A DNA stretch of 64,000 nucleotides from assembly GCA_018266395.1 (NCBI GenBank), contig JAFEAM010000021.1:1-64000 (forward strand), given 5' to 3'. Shown in pieces: positions 8,336 to 16,727 of this stretch. The translations under genes were made by a program, and so were the position numbers. Each line of letters opens with the position of its first letter. Within the stretch, counting starts at the first letter, position 1. Below the pieces are notes generated by a model. It saw nothing but the letters and a program-made list of their open reading frames with translations. It had not been told where the DNA came from and did not search any database. This stretch comes from Bacteroidota bacterium (GTDB lineage: Bacteria > Bacteroidota > Bacteroidia > Cytophagales > Cyclobacteriaceae).

Positions 8336-9304
8336 ATGATTGTCATTACCGGAGCAACAGGCCTGCTCGGAAGTCACTTGATAGAGAAGTTTACAGCTGA
8401 AGGAATTCCACTTGCGGGTTTGTGCCGCGAAGGAAGAGCGTCCCTGCTCCCCGGGCATGTTCAGGCGCGAACCGGTGACCTGCTGGACGAGCCTTCCCTC
8501 CGTGAAGCGTTTGAGGGAGCGGATGCCGTCATCCATGCCGGGGCGCTTGTATCGTTCAATCCCCGGCGCAAGAATCAATTGTATGAAGTTAATGTGGAAG
8601 GCACACGCAATGTGGTCAACACCTGCCTGCAGCTGGGCATACCGAGGTTGATCCACATCAGTTCGGTCGCGGCGCTCGGCAGAAGAGGCGGCGAAATAAC
8701 GAATGAGTCAACCCCGGGCACCGGCGAGGATTCTTCATACGGGATGTCGAAGTACATGGCCGAGCTGGAGGTTTTCAGAGGAATGGAAGAGGGACTCGGT
8801 GTATGTGTGGTGAATCCATCTGTAATCCTTTCGGCCTCCAGACCCGGACAAAGCAGCAGCGCCCTATTTGATTACGTGTGGCAACAAAAAAAATTCTATG
8901 TTGATGGATTGTTGAATTACGTGGACGGGAGAGACGTCGCAGAGGCAGTGTTCCGGTTGTTCAGTCAGGCTCCTTCCGGCGAACGATTCATTCTGAATGC
9001 CGGAGAAATATCGTTGCTTACTTTCTTTTCCGGGATAGCGGAACGAGTTCACCGCACTGCTCCGTCGGTCAAGGTTTCGCCAAAGTTGCTCTGGTGGGTT
9101 GGTTATCTTGAAGAACTGCGCGGGTTTCTCAGTGGCAGGGAGCCGATGGTGACCCGTGAGTCAGCCAGACTGACGACACAGCAATTCAGGTATGACAGCC
9201 GGAAAGCCGTGGAGCGTCTCGGCATCGCATTTCACTCGCTGGATGACTCGTTGGACTGGTGTTGCGAGCATTACCGTCGATATGTTAAGGCTAACAATCA
9301 ATAG
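8336..9304 (+). CDS. NAD-dependent epimerase/dehydratase (extended SDR)
   Basis: A 322-residue extended short-chain dehydrogenase with the Rossmann motif TGATGLLGSH (about 5-14), a structural NVEGTRNV, Ser in HISSVAALG and the catalytic YGMSK (Tyr-x3-Lys). Proteins like this include dihydroflavonol reductase-like and nucleotide-sugar enzymes; position behind the polysaccharide genes favours a sugar role, but the substrate is unknown. The frame is open upstream to 8219, yet ATG 8336, right after the phosphatase stop, gives the correct N-terminal fold (MIVITGATG). Confidence 0.85.
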   Translation: MIVITGATGLLGSHLIEKFTAEGIPLAGLCREGRASLLPGHVQARTGDLLDEPSLREAFEGADAVIHAGALVSFNPRRKNQLYEVNVEGTRNVVNTCLQLGIPRLIHISSVAALGRRGGEITNESTPGTGEDSSYGMSKYMAELEVFRGMEEGLGVCVVNPSVILSASRPGQSSSALFDYVWQQKKFYVDGLLNYVDGRDVAEAVFRLFSQAPSGERFILNAGEISLLTFFSGIAERVHRTAPSVKVSPKLLWWVGYLEELRGFLSGREPMVTRESARLTTQQFRYDSRKAVERLGIAFHSLDDSLDWCCEHYRRYVKANNQ

Positions 9305-9382
9305 AATCAACTTGTAGAAAGGGTTTTATTGGCGGAATTTTGCCGAAAATAAGGTTGCGCAGCGAATTGGGCGCCTCCTTTT

Positions 9383-9390
9383 TAATTTTG
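9383..9390 (+). promoter_or_regulatory. -7 promoter box of the TPR-comA operon
   Basis: TAATTTTG, an exact TAnnTTTG, lies 34 bases before the ATG at 9425 in the 120-bp gap after the epimerase gene. Confidence 0.5.
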
Positions 9391-9424
9391 TGACCAGTTC
9401 GTACTTTGGTCAAACCCTTAAGTA

Positions 9425-10837
9425 ATGGCGCAAGAATACAGGAAACGGGAAGATGAAGAGGAGTTGATCAGGCGATTTGAGGACACCATCAAGAGAAAGA
9501 CAAGCTGTTTTTTTGACTTGGAGGCTTACGAGACGATCATTTATCACTACCTGGATCGTGCCAAGCACAAGAAAGCCCTTCAGGCCGTCAATATGGCGAT
9601 GGAGCAGTATCCTTACTCCACCGAACTGATTTCCGTAAAGGCGCAAATTCTTTCCCATCTTCAACGGTATGATGAAGCGCTTGAATTGCTGGAGCGCGCG
9701 TTAACTCTTCATCCTACTGATATGGAGATCATCCTTTCAATGGGATCCATCTTTTCGCTCCAGTCCAATCACGACAAGGCGATCGAATGGTATGAACAGG
9801 CCCTTACCCTGGCCGAGGAAAACAAGGACGAAATCTATTACAGCCTTGGCCTGGCTTATCAGAGCAAGGAGGACTACGAGAAAGCCATTGAATGTTACAA
9901 GAAGTCAATCGAAGAGAACATCGCTCATGAGGGTTCATTGTATGAACTGGCTTATTGCCTGGACATTGTAGGAGAACTCGAGAACAGTCTCTCCTACTAC
10001 AGGAAGTTCATTGACGAAGATCCTTTCTCGGCCGCGGCGTGGTACAACCTTGGCATTGTCTGCAATAAGCTGGACCGCTACGACGAAGCTATAGAGGCTT
10101 ATGAGTTCGCCATCGCCCTTGATGAGAACTTTGCTTCAGCCTGGTTCAACATGGGCAACTCCTTCATGAACAAGCAAGAGTACCAGAAGGCGCTCGACAT
10201 GTTCAAGAAGACCATTGACATCGAGGGGCCAAGTCCTGAAGTGTATTGCTGTATGGGAGCGGCTTATGAGGGACTGGAGCAATACGATCAGGGATTGAAA
10301 TATTTCCAGAAGGCCACAAAACTTGATGGCATGTACGACGAGGCCTGGTTCGGTGCCGGGAGTTGTCTCGAGAAGCAGGAGAAGTGGTACCAGGCCCTGC
10401 ACTTTTTCAACAAGGCAGTAAAGCTGAATTCACAAAATGCAGATTACTGGAAGGCGGCTGCCCATGCTGAATTCAAGATCGGAAACACAATCTCGAGCAT
10501 CAGTGCTTACGAGGAAGCAAGTCACCTGGGTCCGCAGGACAAGGAGGTGTGGCTCAACTGGTCATTCATCTATTATGACCGCGGAGAATATGACAAAGCC
10601 GTTGAAGTCCTGCTGCAGGGTTTGGGTGAATTGCCTGACGAGCCGGAGTTCTTTTACCGTATTGCCGTATACCTCATTGAAGGAGGCCGGTTCCGGGAAG
10701 CGTTCAATTATCTGGAAAATGGGTTAATTTTGAACTTTGAAGGACATACCGTCCTCTTTGACTTCTTTCAAAAGCCGGAAACACAAAAGGCATTGTACAA
10801 AATCATTGATCAGTTTAGAAAGGACAATCTCTCATGA
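9425..10837 (+). CDS. TPR-repeat protein
   Basis: A 470-residue soluble protein made almost wholly of tetratricopeptide repeats (for example HDKAIEWYEQALTLAEEN, YEKAIECYKKSIEEN, YDEAIEAYEFAIALDEN, YQKALDMFKKTIDIEG, YDQGLKYFQKATKLDG). There is no signal peptide or membrane segment, so it is a cytoplasmic scaffold. Its last four bases overlap the comA start (ATGA), which ties its translation to ComA. The partner is unknown. Confidence 0.85.
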   Translation: MAQEYRKREDEEELIRRFEDTIKRKTSCFFDLEAYETIIYHYLDRAKHKKALQAVNMAMEQYPYSTELISVKAQILSHLQRYDEALELLERALTLHPTDMEIILSMGSIFSLQSNHDKAIEWYEQALTLAEENKDEIYYSLGLAYQSKEDYEKAIECYKKSIEENIAHEGSLYELAYCLDIVGELENSLSYYRKFIDEDPFSAAAWYNLGIVCNKLDRYDEAIEAYEFAIALDENFASAWFNMGNSFMNKQEYQKALDMFKKTIDIEGPSPEVYCCMGAAYEGLEQYDQGLKYFQKATKLDGMYDEAWFGAGSCLEKQEKWYQALHFFNKAVKLNSQNADYWKAAAHAEFKIGNTISSISAYEEASHLGPQDKEVWLNWSFIYYDRGEYDKAVEVLLQGLGELPDEPEFFYRIAVYLIEGGRFREAFNYLENGLILNFEGHTVLFDFFQKPETQKALYKIIDQFRKDNLS

Positions 10838-11637
10838 ATTATACCTTAAAGAATCTTCCTGAGCGAACGACCAAGCCCAGGCAAATAGGTTTTACCATGG
10901 CCATGGACAAGGGCCTGAGTGTCAGGCAGGCAGAGGACTTTGTAAGCATGTGCGGCGATCACGTGGACATCGTGAAACTCGGCTGGGCCACCTCATACGT
11001 GACCCCCAATCTGAAGGACAAGCTGAAAGTCTATCAGGACGCCGGCATTCCCTGCTATTTCGGAGGAACGCTCTTCGAGGCCTTTATCATCAGGGATCAG
11101 TTTGATGACTATCGCCGCATTCTGGACAAGTACGGGCTGCAGTTCGCCGAGGTCTCGGATGGCTCCATTGATCTGGATCACGACAAGAAATGCGACTTTA
11201 TCCAGAAGCTCACCACCCAGGTGACCGTACTTTCAGAAGTGGGTTCCAAGGATGCAGATAAGATCATTCCCCCCTACCTGTGGATCGAGTTGATGCAGAA
11301 GGAGCTCGAGGCCGGGGCATGGAAAGTGATCGGCGAAGCACGCGAAAGCGGAAATGTGGGTCTCTTCCGCTCCACCGGTGAGGTTCGTTCCGGACTTGTT
11401 CAGGAAATTCTCACGAAAATACCCTTTGAAAAAATCATCTGGGAAGCTCCTCAGAAAGCACAGCAGGTATGGTTTATCAAGCTGCTTGGCGCGAATGTAA
11501 ACCTCGGGAATATTGCCCCTGAAGAGGTCATCCCGCTGGAAACCATCCGCCTTGGATTGAGAGGCGACACCTTCCTCCACTTCCTGGGAATGGAGCGGGC
11601 GAAGACCAATACTGCTCCTCCTTTCAAGGTTGATTAG
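10834..11637 (+). CDS. comA: phosphosulfolactate synthase
   Basis: ComA adds sulfite to phosphoenolpyruvate to give (2R)-phospho-3-sulfolactate, known from archaeal coenzyme M synthesis and, through the homologue YitD, from Bacillus sulfolactate formation. The 267-residue TIM-barrel protein has the family motifs KLGW (48-51), GGTLFEA (77-83), EVSDGS (106-111), EVGSKD (135-140) and GEARESGNVGLF (167-178). The matching phosphatase gene comB is at 58646-59350. It is coupled to the upstream TPR gene by a four-base overlap and followed 48 bases later by the DUF368 gene. Confidence 0.92.
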   Translation: MNYTLKNLPERTTKPRQIGFTMAMDKGLSVRQAEDFVSMCGDHVDIVKLGWATSYVTPNLKDKLKVYQDAGIPCYFGGTLFEAFIIRDQFDDYRRILDKYGLQFAEVSDGSIDLDHDKKCDFIQKLTTQVTVLSEVGSKDADKIIPPYLWIELMQKELEAGAWKVIGEARESGNVGLFRSTGEVRSGLVQEILTKIPFEKIIWEAPQKAQQVWFIKLLGANVNLGNIAPEEVIPLETIRLGLRGDTFLHFLGMERAKTNTAPPFKVD

Positions 11638-11685
11638 CCGGTAACTCCCGGCCGTCATGACCAATGATGTTTAAAGGAATTTGAC

Positions 11686-12624
11686 TTGAGAAGACCAAAA
11701 GACTATCTGCTGTTATACCTCAAAGGTGTGAGCATGGGTGGCGCAGACGTCATCCCGGGCGTATCCGGCGGAACAGTCGCATTCATCACCGGCATCTACG
11801 AAGAACTGATCTATTCCATCAAGTCCATTGACCTGGATTCAGCCAGGCTTGTGCTTTCATTTCGCATCGCAGAATTCTGGAAACGGATCAACGGAAGCTT
11901 TCTGATCACCGTGCTGGCAGGAATTCTTACGAGCCTGCTGTCGCTGTCGAAACTGATGACCTACCTGCTCGAACACTATCCGATCCCGGTTTGGTCATTC
12001 TTCTTTGGATTGATCCTCGTCTCATCGCCTCTTATACTCCGCGACATCCGGAAGTGGAATCTGTTTACCGTAGCAAGTTTCCTCGCCGGTATCGGGATAG
12101 CTTATGCCATCACGATACTTTCTCCGACGGAGACGCCCACTAATCTTCTATTTATCTTCTTCTGCGGTGCGCTGGCAATATGTGCCATGATATTGCCAGG
12201 TATTTCAGGAGCTTTTGTTTTGCTGCTGATCGGCAAATATGAATATATGATAAGGGCCCTGATTGAGTTCAACCTTCCCGTGATCGCAGTATTCGCTATT
12301 GGCTGCTTTCTGGGTCTGGTGGGATTCTCTCACGTCCTTACATGGATTCTTCATCATTTCCGGTACCCTACCCTCGCCTTGTTGGCAGGTTTCATGATAG
12401 GGTCCCTCAATAAAGTCTGGCCGTGGAAAGAAGTAGTTGCCTTTCGAATCAACCAGGAAGGAATGCAGGTGCCTGCCTTTGACAGAAGCGTGCTGCCAGG
12501 CCACTACCTTCAGGTGACAGGTAACGACCCGCAGCTATTTCATGCCATTCTTTTTGCAGCCTTTGGTGTGCTGCTCGTGGTGGCCATTGAGAAAACAGCC
12601 GCCTACCTCAAATCAAAAAACTAA
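11686..12624 (+). CDS. DUF368 membrane protein, PopT-type undecaprenyl-phosphate translocase
   Basis: DUF368 (PopT) proteins have been shown to flip undecaprenyl phosphate back to the inner face of the membrane, recycling the carrier for peptidoglycan and surface polysaccharides. The 312-residue protein has about eight to nine hydrophobic segments and the two signature motifs GGADVIPGVSGGTVAFITGIYE (near 18-39) and CAMILPGISGAFVLLLIGKY (near 164-183), an inverted-repeat pair. Translation appears to start at TTG 11686; upstream ATGs are in other frames and soon stop. PopT assignment rests on family knowledge. Confidence 0.88.
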   Translation: MRRPKDYLLLYLKGVSMGGADVIPGVSGGTVAFITGIYEELIYSIKSIDLDSARLVLSFRIAEFWKRINGSFLITVLAGILTSLLSLSKLMTYLLEHYPIPVWSFFFGLILVSSPLILRDIRKWNLFTVASFLAGIGIAYAITILSPTETPTNLLFIFFCGALAICAMILPGISGAFVLLLIGKYEYMIRALIEFNLPVIAVFAIGCFLGLVGFSHVLTWILHHFRYPTLALLAGFMIGSLNKVWPWKEVVAFRINQEGMQVPAFDRSVLPGHYLQVTGNDPQLFHAILFAAFGVLLVVAIEKTAAYLKSKN

Positions 12625-12628
12625 GAAA

Positions 12629-13372
12629 ATGGAAAAGAAATTCGGATTGATAGGCCTCACAGTATCTCATTCGTTCTCCAAGGCATACTTTGATGAGAAA
12701 TTCTTCCGTGAAGGGCTCCGGGACTATCATTACGACCTTTATCCGCTCAAGAACATTGATGAACTCCAGAAACTGCTGAAAGAGACTCCTGAACTTTGCG
12801 GCCTGAATGTGACCATCCCCTACAAGGAAAAGGTGATGCGCTTCTTGAACGACATCGATCCTTCTGCAAAAAAGATTGGCGCTGTTAACGTTATCAAAAT
12901 CAGCGGTGACCAGTTGAAGGGTTACAATACCGACAGCGACGCTTTTCTGGAGTCTGTACAGAAATGGTTCCCGAACAAGGCCGGTTCAAAGGCACTGATC
13001 CTCGGTTCAGGCGGCAGTTCCAAAGCAGTGCGGGTGGCACTGGACAATCTTCATATCGAACACGAGGTGGTTTCCCGTGAGAAGGCTACCGGCAAGTTCA
13101 CGTATGAGGATCTGGACAACAACCCCGCCATCATCAAGCAACATAATCTCATCATCAACACCACGCCGCTGGGAATGTCGCCAAACACCAACTCGTGGCC
13201 GCCTATCGACTACGAACAACTTGGACCTGAGCACTTTGTATATGACCTGATTTATAATCCGGCACGCACCTTATTCCTTCAGAAGGCTGAGATGAGGGGG
13301 TCCACGATCAAGAATGGACTGGAAATGCTTCATATCCAGGCAGAGAAATCCTGGGCGATCTGGAATTCCTGA
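12629..13372 (+). CDS. aroE: shikimate dehydrogenase
   Basis: NADPH-dependent reduction of 3-dehydroshikimate to shikimate, fourth step of the aromatic amino-acid pathway. The 247-residue product has the substrate-binding SHSFSK (13-18), NVTIPYK with catalytic Lys66, NYNTDSDAF-type aspartate motif (GYNTDSDAF), nucleotide loop LILGSGGSSKAV, and NTTPLGM. Length is on the short side, as is normal for the phylum. The frame extends upstream into the DUF368 gene, but ATG 12629, four bases after that stop, is the proper start. Confidence 0.95.
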   Translation: MEKKFGLIGLTVSHSFSKAYFDEKFFREGLRDYHYDLYPLKNIDELQKLLKETPELCGLNVTIPYKEKVMRFLNDIDPSAKKIGAVNVIKISGDQLKGYNTDSDAFLESVQKWFPNKAGSKALILGSGGSSKAVRVALDNLHIEHEVVSREKATGKFTYEDLDNNPAIIKQHNLIINTTPLGMSPNTNSWPPIDYEQLGPEHFVYDLIYNPARTLFLQKAEMRGSTIKNGLEMLHIQAEKSWAIWNS

Positions 13373-13396
13373 CCCCGGAACCGCAACGGGGCCACA

Positions 13397-13404
13397 TACG
13401 TTTG
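13397..13404 (+). promoter_or_regulatory. -7 promoter box of uvrB
   Basis: TACGTTTG, an exact TAnnTTTG, lies 28 bases before the uvrB TTG start in the 60-bp gap after aroE. uvrB may therefore have its own promoter. Confidence 0.5.
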
Positions 13405-13432
13405 AGTATTTTGTACCTAATACGATCGCCCC

Positions 13433-15457
13433 TTGAAGTTTAACCTTGAAAGTGAATTTGAACCGACCGGTGACCAACCGGAAGCTATCCGCAAACTTGT
13501 TCGCGGGCTTGAAGAAGGTGAAGCGCATCAGACGCTCCTTGGGGTAACAGGGTCAGGAAAGACTTTCACGATGGCCAATGTCATCGCCCAGGTCAACCGC
13601 CCCACACTGATCCTCAGCCACAATAAGACGCTGGCCGCCCAGTTGTACGGAGAATTCAAGCAATTCTTTCCGCACAATGCTGTCGAATACTTTATATCCT
13701 ACTACGATTATTATCAGCCCGAGGCCTATATCCCCACTTCCAATCTCTACATTGAAAAGGATCTTTCTATCAACGAGGAAATCGAAAAGCTTCGCCTGAG
13801 CGCCACATCTTCATTGCTGACCGGTCGGCGGGACATTGTTGTCGTCGCCTCGGTTTCCTGCATTTACGGCATCGGGAATCCGGAGGAGTTCGGAAAGAAC
13901 CGTATCCAGTTGAAGGTGGGTGAGGTACTGGCACGCAACCGGTTGCTGTTCGCTCTTGTCGATATACTGTACAGCCGGACAGAAGTGGATTTTAGGAGGA
14001 GCACCTTTCGTGTAAAGGGTGATACGGTTGATGTCTTTCTTGCTTATGCCGACTACGCAGTGCGTATCTATTTCTTCGGAGACGAGATTGAAGCCATCCA
14101 GCGTATCGATCCGAAGACCGGAAAAAAGATCTCCGATGAAGAGATGATTACCATCTTCCCTGCCAATCTGTTCGTAACCGGCAAGGAGCTCCTGAACCTG
14201 GCCATCCGTGAAATCCAGGACGACCTTGTTCTTCAGGTTGAGATGTTTGAATCAGAAAAGCGCCATCTCGAAGCCAAACGGCTAAAGGAACGTACCGAAT
14301 TCGACCTGGAGATGATGCGCGAATTGGGCTATTGCAGTGGCATCGAGAATTACTCAAGGTATTTTGACCGGCGCAAAGCGGGAGCGCGCCCCTTCTGTCT
14401 GCTAGACTATTTCCCGGACGATTACCTGCTGATTATCGACGAGAGTCATGTTACAGTACCACAGGTAAGGGCCATGTGGGGAGGTGACCGCAGCCGCAAG
14501 GTGAACCTCGTGGATTACGGATTCCGTCTTCCTGCCGCGCTGGACAACCGTCCGCTCACGTTCAACGAGTTCGAGGCACTGCTGAACCAGGTGGTATATG
14601 TAAGTGCAACTCCGGGAGAATACGAATTGCGCAAGTCGGAAGGTGTTGTCGTGGAGCAATTGATCCGGCCTACAGGACTTCTGGACCCGAAAATAGACGT
14701 GCGTCCCAGCAAGAACCAGATTGACGATCTTCTGGAGGAAATTGATGAGCAGGTCAAGAAGAAAGAGAGAGTGCTGGTAACAACGCTCACCAAGCGGATG
14801 GCTGAGGAACTGACCAAGTACCTTGAACGTGCTTCGGTGAAATGCCGTTATATCCACTCTGAAGTGACCACACTGGACCGTGTGGAGATTCTCCGCGATC
14901 TCCGTCTTGGCGTGTTCGATGTGCTGGTAGGTGTCAATCTGCTGCGCGAAGGTCTCGACTTGCCGGAAGTGTCGCTGGTGGCTATTATGGACGCCGACAA
15001 GGAAGGCTTCCTGCGGAACCAGCGCTCCTTGGTGCAGACCATCGGCCGGGCTGCAAGGAACGTAAACGGAAGGGTGATTATGTATGCGGATACTATTACG
15101 GAGTCCATGGAGCTTGCAATAGATGAGACAAACCGGAGAAGGAAAGTGCAGCAGGACTACAATGAAGCACACGGAATCAAACCGCAGACCATCATCCGTT
15201 CTAAAGAATCCATCTTGGGCCAGACCAAGGTAGCCGACTCAAAGAAGTCTGCACGGAAGTATTATATTGAAGACGAGGAAAAGTCGCTGGCGGCTGATCC
15301 TGTGATGACTTACCTCAGCAAGGAGGAGCTGACCACGATGGCGGACCGTACCCGCAAAGCCATGGAAAAGGCTGCCAAGGAGCTGGAATTCATGGAGGCG
15401 GCACGTCTGAGAGATGAGTACCTCGCCATACAAAAACTGATAGAAACCAAGACGTAG
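13433..15457 (+). CDS. uvrB: excinuclease ABC subunit B
   Basis: Damage-verifying helicase-like subunit of UvrABC nucleotide excision repair. The 674 residues include Walker A GVTGSGKT (37-44), the beta-hairpin region around YYDYYQPEAYIPTSN (about 90-104), the DESH box (IIDESHVT), the SATPGEYEL motif IV region, the helicase motif QTIGRAARN and the C-terminal UVR domain (EKAAKELEFMEAARLRDEY) that contacts UvrA and UvrC. The start is TTG 13433, giving MKFNLESEFEPTGDQP, which matches family N-termini. Confidence 0.97.
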   Translation: MKFNLESEFEPTGDQPEAIRKLVRGLEEGEAHQTLLGVTGSGKTFTMANVIAQVNRPTLILSHNKTLAAQLYGEFKQFFPHNAVEYFISYYDYYQPEAYIPTSNLYIEKDLSINEEIEKLRLSATSSLLTGRRDIVVVASVSCIYGIGNPEEFGKNRIQLKVGEVLARNRLLFALVDILYSRTEVDFRRSTFRVKGDTVDVFLAYADYAVRIYFFGDEIEAIQRIDPKTGKKISDEEMITIFPANLFVTGKELLNLAIREIQDDLVLQVEMFESEKRHLEAKRLKERTEFDLEMMRELGYCSGIENYSRYFDRRKAGARPFCLLDYFPDDYLLIIDESHVTVPQVRAMWGGDRSRKVNLVDYGFRLPAALDNRPLTFNEFEALLNQVVYVSATPGEYELRKSEGVVVEQLIRPTGLLDPKIDVRPSKNQIDDLLEEIDEQVKKKERVLVTTLTKRMAEELTKYLERASVKCRYIHSEVTTLDRVEILRDLRLGVFDVLVGVNLLREGLDLPEVSLVAIMDADKEGFLRNQRSLVQTIGRAARNVNGRVIMYADTITESMELAIDETNRRRKVQQDYNEAHGIKPQTIIRSKESILGQTKVADSKKSARKYYIEDEEKSLAADPVMTYLSKEELTTMADRTRKAMEKAAKELEFMEAARLRDEYLAIQKLIETKT

Positions 15458-15494
15458 GACAAAGGTTATTCGTTACTGTTACAAGATTGTGATT

Positions 15495-15938
15495 ATGAAA
15501 GCAAGCAAGATTCTGATCTTAGTTGGGTGCGTGATGATGGGTTTGACGGCAAGAGCTCAGAGTACCAATGATTTTCTTATTGCCGGCGGTTTGGACCTTT
15601 TCAAGACGGACAACACTAAACTTTTCGACAAGGCACAGGTGGCATTTGAGGTAAACTACTTTCTTCAGCGTCACTTCTCCGTAAGCGGGGGCGCTGAACT
15701 CTGGACACGCGGCAAGAATTCATTTGCGATGGGGGTTCGCTATTATCCCATGGATAATTTCTTTGTTCGCTTCAGGGGGTTGATAGGTGGCAATGATGTT
15801 GCCCTGGGTGCCGGTTATTCCTATCCGCTGAGCAAGAGTTGGAGAGTGGAGGGAATGGGAGATCTTTATTTTGCAAGGCCTGACTTTGCCATCCGTGGAG
15901 GCGTGAGTTATGTGATTAACTATGTCACATTAAAGTAG
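15495..15938 (+). CDS. small outer-membrane beta-barrel protein
   Basis: A 147-residue protein with a signal peptide (cleavage after TARAQ) and alternating amphipathic strands (for example WRVEGMGDLYFAR, DFAIRGGVSYVINYVTLK) ending in a terminal strand, as in small outer-membrane beta-barrels common in Bacteroidota. ATG 15495 is preferred over GTG 15489 because the Lys follows at once. Function unknown. It ends just before a bidirectional terminator that separates it from sodA. Confidence 0.65.
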   Translation: MKASKILILVGCVMMGLTARAQSTNDFLIAGGLDLFKTDNTKLFDKAQVAFEVNYFLQRHFSVSGGAELWTRGKNSFAMGVRYYPMDNFFVRFRGLIGGNDVALGAGYSYPLSKSWRVEGMGDLYFARPDFAIRGGVSYVINYVTLK

Positions 15939-15980
15939 CGCAATCCAAAGAGGTAAGCTTACAAGGCCTGATAAAATAGA

Positions 15981-16004
15981 AAAGAGCCCCGGGTAGGGCT
16001 CTTT
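15981..16004. terminator. bidirectional intrinsic terminator
   Basis: Perfect 9-bp stem AAAGAGCCC/GGGCTCTTT around a six-base loop, with T-rich runs on both sides. It sits between the convergent beta-barrel gene and sodA and can serve both. Confidence 0.85.
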
Positions 16005-16034
16005 ATCTTCTTAAGTTCTTGAACTGGTTGATCG

Positions 16035-16637
16035 TTAGGATGCGAATCTCTTTGCAGCCTCATTCCAGTTAACAAGGTTCCACCAGGCGCTGCAGTAATC
16101 GGGACGGCGGTTTTGATAATGCAGGTAGTATGCATGCTCCCATACATCGAGGCCCAATACAGGCTTACCCTTCACTTCCGCAATGTCCATAAGCGGATTA
16201 TCCTGGTTTGGCGTGGACGAAATTACCAGCTTACCTGCTGAATCTTTGATCAGCCAGGCCCAGCCTGAGCCAAATCGACCCACGGCTGCTGCATTGAATT
16301 TCGTCTTGAACTCCTCAAAGTTGCCAAAGGCTGCATTGATCGCGTCAGCCAGGGCTCCTGTGGGTGCACCACCTGCATTTGGTGCCATTAAGGTCCAGAA
16401 CAAACTGTGATTGTAGTGTCCGCCTCCATTATTGCGAACGGCCACAGGATACTTGGAAATATTCTTGCAGATTTCCTCAATGCTGAGGCTTTCTTCCGGC
16501 TTTCCGGCGATGGCATTGTTCAGGTTCGTTACGTAGGCGTTATGATGCTTGCCATGGTGGATTTCCATCGTGCGGGCGTCAATATGCGGCTCGAGGGCAT
16601 TGGTGGGGTATGGTAAGGCAGGAAGTGTAAAGGCCAT
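16035..16637 (-). CDS. Fe/Mn superoxide dismutase
   Basis: Dismutates superoxide to O2 and H2O2 in the cytoplasm. The 200 residues carry the four metal ligands His27 (EIHHGKHH), His77 ([11 protein letters not shown]), Asp164 and His168 (DVWEH). Gln145 in TPNQDNPL and the Gly run before HYNH are features of the manganese or cambialistic forms rather than strict iron enzymes; this is inference. The reading frame extends 13 codons upstream, but [11 protein letters not shown] is the family N-terminus. Confidence 0.95.
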   Translation of the reverse strand: MAFTLPALPYPTNALEPHIDARTMEIHHGKHHNAYVTNLNNAIAGKPEESLSIEEICKNISKYPVAVRNNGGGHYNHSLFWTLMAPNAGGAPTGALADAINAAFGNFEEFKTKFNAAAVGRFGSGWAWLIKDSAGKLVISSTPNQDNPLMDIAEVKGKPVLGLDVWEHAYYLHYQNRRPDYCSAWWNLVNWNEAAKRFAS

Positions 16638-16727
16638 AGTCGTATTATGTTTGGTTGATGATGAACTAACAATCAAATATCCATGACGGTTCGGTAATAT
16701 ACAAGGTGTTGCAGACAGGTGGTTTTA

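Noticed and set aside
14402-15172. 256-codon open frame on the minus strand inside uvrB
   Set aside because: Antisense shadow of a well conserved gene; its product has no recognisable domain and is histidine/glutamine-rich as such shadows are.
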